Assembly (NCBI GenBank): GCA_900549655.1
Contig: UROZ01000073.1
Coordinates: forward strand, 1-9,998
Direction: 5' to 3'
DNA: 9,998 nucleotides
From: an uncultured Collinsella sp.
Lineage (GTDB): Bacteria; Actinomycetota; Coriobacteriia; Coriobacteriales; Coriobacteriaceae
Shown here: positions 7,000 to 9,998 of the stretch, one piece after another
Layout of the letters: each line of letters begins with the position of its first letter
How positions within the stretch are numbered: the stretch's first letter is position 1
Program-made: the position numbers and the translations under genes
Notes under the pieces: generated by a model
The model's input: only the letters and a program-made list of their open reading frames with translations
Told to the model about the DNA's origin: nothing
The model's database searches: none

Positions 7000-8301
7000 A
7001 TGCAGCGACAGCTAATGGACGAACTCATCGCTTGGAAATCTAGGGCAAACCGCAAGCCCCTCCTGCTTAAGGGGGCCCGCCAGACGGGAAAAACCTGGCT
7101 TCTCAACGAATTCGCAGGCCAGCAGTATCAAAACGTCATCCGTTTTGACTTTATGCTCGAACCGGGCGCACGCTCGCTGTTCGACGGAAGCCTTGACCCC
7201 AAACGCATCATCTCCCAGATAGAGCTCCTGCGCGGCCAGACCATAACGCCGACAGATACACTCATCATCTTCGACGAAATCCAAGAGGCACCGCGTGGCA
7301 TCACCTCGCTCAAATACTTCAACGAGCTGGCGCCGGAATACCATATCGTGGCAGCCGGCTCCTATATGGGGCTCGCGCTCCGACGCGAAAACGAGTCGTT
7401 CCCCGTCGGCAAGATTGACCAGCTTACCATGCGCCCCATGGGGTTTGTCGAGTTCGTTCGTGCCGTCGATGGCGATCCGCTCGCAGATGCCATCCTTGCC
7501 GCAGACATGGACCTGCTGGCGAATGTTTCCGAAAAGCTCGAGCGCCTGCTCAAGGAATACCTCGTTGTCGGTGGCATGCCAGAAGTTGTCTCCGCTTTCG
7601 CCGCCTCCCACGATTTCATCGAGGCCCGCAGGCTTCAGCAGCAAATCATCGAAGCTTATGAATCCGATTTTGGCAAGCATGCGCCAGCCCGCATCGTCGA
7701 GCGCATGAGGCTGGTTTGGAAATCCCTTCCCGCCCTGCTCGCAAAGGAAAACAAGAAGTTCGTCTACGGCGCGCTTCGTCCCGGGGCGCGCGCACGCGAT
7801 TTTGAGGAAAGCCTCCAGTGGCTCATGGACTATGGAATCGTTCATAAGGTACCACGTGTTTCCGCCCTAAGAGCACCGCTCACAAGCTACGAGGATCTCT
7901 CGGGCTTCAAGCTGTTCTGCATCGACACCGGCATCCTCGGAGCACTCTCCGGCCTCACGCCAGCCATTGTTCTGAACGGGCCCGCTGTTTTTACGGAGTT
8001 CAAAGGCTCGCTGACCGAGCAATACGTCGCACAGGAGCTTTTGCTCCAAGGCAAAACTCCCGCGTATTGGTCATCCTCATCCGGCAATGCAGAGACTGAC
8101 TTTGCCATCGACCATGCGGGGACCGTGCTTCCGCTCGAGGTCAAGGCGGCAGAGAACCTCAAAGCAAAGAGCCTGAGGATTGCCTGCGAGAAGTTCAAGC
8201 TCGAGCGCTGCGTGAGAACATCGTTAGCGGCATATAGAGACGAGGGCACGCTCGTCAACATTCCGCTCTGGGAGATTGGGCAAATCGACAAGCTGACATA
8301 G
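7000..8301 (+). CDS. AAA ATPase with C-terminal DUF4143 domain
   Basis: A soluble P-loop ATPase of the AAA_14/DUF4143 type, 433 residues, normal family length. Walker A is GARQTGKT (25-32); Walker B is LIIFDEIQ (88-95) with D92-E93; a sensor-like AAGSYMGLAL follows at 118-127. The family marker LVVGGMPEVV is at 188-197. From about 230 on is the DUF4143 region (FKLFCIDTGILG at 303-314), ending in ETDFAI-x(n)-LPLEVKA (365-383), which resembles a PD-(D/E)xK nuclease core with D367, E380 and K382. No signal peptide or membrane segment is seen. It stands alone: no partner gene, no operon. Members are common in accessory DNA and their cellular role is largely unknown; links to mobile-element or defence functions are suggested by their domain make-up only. 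The gene sits between two copies of a 35-nt repeat and beside an insertion sequence, with less GC-extreme codons than the neighbouring IS. Confidence 0.9.
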   Translation: MQRQLMDELIAWKSRANRKPLLLKGARQTGKTWLLNEFAGQQYQNVIRFDFMLEPGARSLFDGSLDPKRIISQIELLRGQTITPTDTLIIFDEIQEAPRGITSLKYFNELAPEYHIVAAGSYMGLALRRENESFPVGKIDQLTMRPMGFVEFVRAVDGDPLADAILAADMDLLANVSEKLERLLKEYLVVGGMPEVVSAFAASHDFIEARRLQQQIIEAYESDFGKHAPARIVERMRLVWKSLPALLAKENKKFVYGALRPGARARDFEESLQWLMDYGIVHKVPRVSALRAPLTSYEDLSGFKLFCIDTGILGALSGLTPAIVLNGPAVFTEFKGSLTEQYVAQELLLQGKTPAYWSSSSGNAETDFAIDHAGTVLPLEVKAAENLKAKSLRIACEKFKLERCVRTSLAAYRDEGTLVNIPLWEIGQIDKLT

Positions 8302-8324
8302 GCGCTGTGGAGGGGGTGTCCCGT

Positions 8325-8359
8325 AAGGAGTGTCCCAAACTGCCGGCAAAAAAGGAACG
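8325..8359 (+). repeat. Right copy of the 35-nt repeat flanking the ATPase cassette
   Basis: Matches 6814-6848 at 31 of 35 positions, same orientation, 1511 bp apart. It starts 24 bp after the ATPase stop codon. A second short repeat, GTGTCCC, occurs at 8316-8322 and again inside this copy at 8330-8336. No U-tract follows, so it is not an obvious terminator for the ATPase gene. Confidence 0.65.
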
Positions 8360-8418
8360 TCTCTATCTGCCGCATTCCCGAAGCAAGACAACGCCGATGT
8401 TTTGGCAACGACAGACAC

Positions 8419-8432
8419 TATGACCCAATCCG
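8419..8432 (+). repeat. Left sub-terminal inverted repeat of the IS
   Basis: TATGACCCAATCCG, the exact reverse complement of 9928-9941. It starts 4 bp inside the inferred left end. A 14-bp perfect match between the two ends of a transposase-bearing segment is very unlikely by chance. Confidence 0.8.
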
Positions 8433-8542
8433 AGGGCACGGAAACGACAGGAGCCCCCGCTCGTGACCGCGGGTCGGGGCTGCGACAATGTTGTTGAAGT
8501 GCCAGAGGCGCAGCCGCGCCGCAACGAGGTTGGGAGGCTCCC
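8426..8542 (+). ncRNA. Candidate bridge RNA in the 5' non-coding end of the IS
   Basis: IS110-family elements encode a bridge RNA from a non-coding end; its target loop carries a left guide identical to the top strand left of the insertion and a right guide complementary to the top strand right of it. Here AACGACAG (8443-8450) equals the left flank 8407-8414 including the AG core, and CCCGCTCG (8456-8463) is the reverse complement of the right flank 9946-9953, directly after the core. They occur in the expected order, 5 nt apart. The region is rich in hairpins: CACG (8437-8440) with CGTG (8462-8465) around the left guide, AGCCCC (8452-8457) with GGGGCT (8476-8481), and GGCGC/GCGCC at 8507-8520. 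The donor guides are not clearly found here, and the region is short for a whole bridge RNA. Ends are approximate. Confidence 0.5.
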
Positions 8543-9664
8543 GTGCCTAGATATTCTACCGCCTTCGGAATGGACGTACACCTCAGGTCCACCACCGTCT
8601 GCGCGCTCGACGCGGAGACGGGCGAGGCCGTGACGAGGAGGTTCCGCGGCAACCCCTGGGGCGAGGTCGCGGAGTGGATGTCGGGCTTCCCCGGCCCGTC
8701 GCTCGCCGCCTACGAGAGCGGCTACCTCGGCTTCGCCCCGCAGAGGGAGCTCTCCGGGCTCGGCGTCGACTGCGTCGTCGCGGCCGTCTCCAAGGTCCCG
8801 AGGTCGGCGGCAGACCTCTCGTCCAAAAACGACCGCAGCGACGCGGCCAGGATGGCCAAGGCGATACTGTCGCACGACGTCACCCCGGTATGGGTGCCGT
8901 CCCCCGAGATCGAGGGGCTCAGGGACCTCGCCGGGGCCCACGACGCGGCGACCGCGAGGCTCGCGGCGGCGAAGCAGCGGCTCCTGGCGTTCCTGGCCCG
9001 CCGCGGCTACGCCTACGGCGGCACGACGCCGGCCGGAAACCCCCGGAGGTACTGGACGTACGACTTCCTCAGGTGGCTCGACAAGGTCCGGCCCGCCGAC
9101 GACGGCGGCATCCGGGCGCTTGCGGCGCTGAGGAACGAGGTCGAGGCGGCCGCCGAGACGCGCGACGACCTCCTCGCCGAGTACAGGGCCGCCGTCGCGG
9201 CGGGCCCCCTCTCGGCGGAGGTCGAGGCGCTCCAGTCGATCAAGGGGTGCGGGTTCGCGCTCGCCGCCGCCTTCGCGTCCGAGGTCGGCGACTTCTCGAG
9301 GTTCCGCTCCGGCAGGCAGGTGACGGCCTACTTCGGCCTCGCCCCGAAGCAGAGGTCGAGCGCCGACTCCGTGCGACTCGGCGGAATCAGCGGGGCCGGC
9401 AACGCGCTCGTCAGGAGGCTGGCGGTCGAGGGGTCCTGGCGCTACGCCCAGGCCGGGCACCAGCCCAAGCTGATGCCCAAGGGCTCCGGAGTCCCGCTCG
9501 AGATAAGGATGCACGGGAGGAAGGGTTCCGAGCGCCTGCTCCGGCGCCGCGAGGAGATGCTCGCCAGGGGCATGCCCCAGGCGAAGGCGAACGCCGCCAC
9601 CGCCGCCGAGCTCGTGAGGTGGCTGTGGGCCCTCGGCGCGATGTGCCGGGAGGCAACCGAATAG
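8543..9664 (+). CDS. IS110-family DEDD transposase (bridge-RNA-guided recombinase)
   Basis: Recombinase that excises the element as a circle and inserts it at a guide-specified target. The 373 residues fit the family. The N-terminal RuvC-like DEDD domain shows D11 (FGMDVH), E58 (AAYESGY), and D97/D100 (KNDRSDAARMAK). After a helical middle region, the C-terminal Transposase_20 domain runs from about 229 (LQSIKGCGFALAAAF) through TAYFGLAPKQRSSAD (261-275) to LGGISGAGNALVRRLA (279-294); the nucleophilic serine should lie in the 272-283 segment, but I cannot say which residue. The start is a GTG at 8543 with GGGAGG (8532-8537) 5 nt upstream. The frame is intact. Composition differs from neighbours: very high GC and abundant AGG arginine codons, where the galactose genes use CGC, indicating recent acquisition from a different genome. 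Confidence 0.93.
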   Translation: MPRYSTAFGMDVHLRSTTVCALDAETGEAVTRRFRGNPWGEVAEWMSGFPGPSLAAYESGYLGFAPQRELSGLGVDCVVAAVSKVPRSAADLSSKNDRSDAARMAKAILSHDVTPVWVPSPEIEGLRDLAGAHDAATARLAAAKQRLLAFLARRGYAYGGTTPAGNPRRYWTYDFLRWLDKVRPADDGGIRALAALRNEVEAAAETRDDLLAEYRAAVAAGPLSAEVEALQSIKGCGFALAAAFASEVGDFSRFRSGRQVTAYFGLAPKQRSSADSVRLGGISGAGNALVRRLAVEGSWRYAQAGHQPKLMPKGSGVPLEIRMHGRKGSERLLRRREEMLARGMPQAKANAATAAELVRWLWALGAMCREATE

Positions 9665-9920
9665 ACATAGCCCCCGTCCCGGCGAGCCGGGCAGCCTTCG
9701 GGGATACCCCCGCTTTCGCTGGGCGCGCGGCAGCGGCCGCATGCGCGTAGTCAGACTTGGGGAGCCCCGCCGAAGGAGAGGATTGCGGGCCGCCAGAGCG
9801 GTATCCGCGGATATGAGACTGAGCCGAAGGCGTCGACGACATGCCGGGGGCGGACCGGGACGGGTTCAACGGCAGGCCCCGCCGACCGATTGCAAGCGGT
9901 CGGCGGGGTCATTGTGGCTC
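9665..9920 (+). other. Structured 3' non-coding end of the IS
   Basis: About 256 bases without a plausible gene, unusually long for a non-coding IS end. It is dense in potential RNA structure: CCCGG/CCGGG hairpin at 9678-9691, GGGG-ATA-CCCC at 9700-9710, a long-range CCTTCGG (9695-9701) with CCGAAGG (9770-9776), the perfect palindrome TATCCGCGGATA (9802-9813), and a 12-bp stem at 9877-9888/9897-9908 with an 8-nt loop. It also holds ATATGAG (9811-9817), which repeats the last bases of the element's right end (9939-9945). This could be part of a guide RNA (as in the IS1111 subgroup) or a passenger sequence; undecided. Confidence 0.4.
9875..9910 (+). terminator. Long GC-rich hairpin near the right end of the IS
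   Basis: CCCCGCCGACCG (9877-9888) pairs perfectly with CGGTCGGCGGGG (9897-9908), extendable by a G-T and a G-C pair. It lacks a U-tract (TCATTG follows). It may end the transposase transcript or block read-through into the transposase, or be a domain of a non-coding RNA. Confidence 0.4.
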
Positions 9921-9926
9921 TTGACA
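9921..9926 (+). promoter_or_regulatory. Consensus -35 box at the right end (half of a circle-junction promoter)
   Basis: TTGACA, a perfect -35 hexamer, with no suitable -10 at 16-18 bp within the linear copy that would make sense of it. In the excised circle, with right end joined to left end through AG, it would be followed after 18 bp by TGA-GACACT (9942-9945 plus 8415-8419), an extended -10-like sequence. That layout matches known IS110-family junction promoters. Confidence 0.5.
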
Positions 9927-9927
9927 G

Positions 9928-9941
9928 CGGATTGGGTCATA
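9928..9941 (-). repeat. Right sub-terminal inverted repeat of the IS
   Basis: CGGATTGGGTCATA, exact reverse complement of 8419-8432, lying two bases inside the AG core at the right end. It is placed between the -35 box and the end. Confidence 0.8.
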
Positions 9942-9974
9942 TGAGCGAGCGGGTCGCATTTGAGACAAGGTGAC

Positions 9975-9998
9975 GTGAAACGAAAGGGCGCTGACCTT
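9975..9998 (+). CDS. Possible start of a gene running off the right edge (partial)
   Basis: A GTG at 9975 opens a frame reading M-K-R-K-G-A-D-L to the window end. AAGG (9967-9970) lies 4 nt upstream, a marginal ribosome site. Eight residues identify nothing. If real, the IS inserted within about 30 bp upstream of it and may have separated it from its promoter. Confidence 0.2.

Larger units (their letters stand above)
8415..9945 (+). mobile_element. IS110-family insertion sequence, apparently complete
   Basis: About 1.53 kb, a normal size for the family. It contains a full DEDD transposase gene. Exact 14-bp sub-terminal inverted repeats, TATGACCCAATCCG at 8419-8432 and its reverse complement at 9928-9941, mark the ends. 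An AG dinucleotide lies at 8413-8414 and again at 9944-9945, fitting the duplicated core dinucleotide of IS110 insertions; there is no longer target duplication. Ends are also supported by guide-like matches in the 5' non-coding region to both flanks. The exact base assigned to each end is uncertain by about two bases. Sub-terminal inverted repeats are typical of the IS1111 subgroup, whereas guides upstream of the transposase are typical of the IS110 subgroup. Confidence 0.8.

Noticed and set aside
6814..8359. Target-site duplication of a transposon carrying the ATPase
   Set aside because: The two 35-nt copies differ at 4 positions, are longer than usual duplications, and no transposase lies between them.
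8363..9742. 459-residue minus-strand ORF opposite the transposase
   Set aside because: Low-complexity Arg/Gly/Pro-rich translation typical of the antisense of a very GC-rich gene; the plus strand has the full DEDD transposase with all motifs.
8674..9750. 358-residue plus-strand ORF in another frame of the transposase
   Set aside because: Arg-rich frame-shifted translation with no motif; explained by high GC of the transposase gene.
9741..9944. 67-residue plus-strand ORF at the right end of the IS
   Set aside because: Arg-rich, low-complexity, overlapping a region of dense hairpins and the right inverted repeat; more consistent with non-coding sequence.

Overview
The window looks like part of the chromosome of a high-GC, strictly anaerobic gut actinobacterium, most plausibly a Collinsella-like member of the Coriobacteriia. 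This is an inference from three things: GC-rich codon use, a class II (Gram-positive type) galT next to galK, and a stand-alone A-type flavodiiron protein typical of anaerobes. No rRNA or marker gene is present to fix the taxon.

Layout, left to right. Positions 1-291 hold the start of a probable divergent gene leaving the left edge and the leader of a DeoR-family sugar regulator (about 349-1152, +). The regulator converges on a flavodiiron protein gene (1218-2378, -), and the two share a hairpin terminator. Upstream of fprA on the same strand is a LacI/GalR-family regulator (2508-3539, -). A 339-bp intergenic region separates it from the divergent galK-galT pair (3879-6703, +). That region holds three copies of a 14-bp pseudopalindrome with a central CG, which are probably the LacI-family operators. 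GalK phosphorylates galactose and GalT exchanges Gal-1-P with UDP-glucose, so the pair makes up the core of the Leloir pathway. galE and a transporter are not in the window. A strong terminator (6758-6784) closes the operon.

The right third is accessory DNA. A lone AAA ATPase with a DUF4143 C-terminal domain (7000-8301, +) has 2.7 copies of a 33-bp-period tandem repeat just upstream, the last copy running into its promoter. The ATPase and the tandem array are bracketed by two 35-nt copies of an imperfect repeat (31 of 35 identical). After it comes an apparently intact IS110-family element, about 8415-9945, with a DEDD transposase (8543-9664), 14-bp sub-terminal inverted repeats and an AG dinucleotide at both ends.

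The most interesting observation is in the 5' non-coding end of this element. It contains an 8-nt copy of the left flank (AACGACAG) followed 5 nt later by the 8-nt reverse complement of the right flank (CCCGCTCG). That is the arrangement and polarity expected for the left and right target guides of an IS110 bridge RNA. A consensus -35 box at the right end would be joined to a -10-like sequence from the left end in the circular form. The window ends in 53 bases of right flank that may hold the start of another gene.
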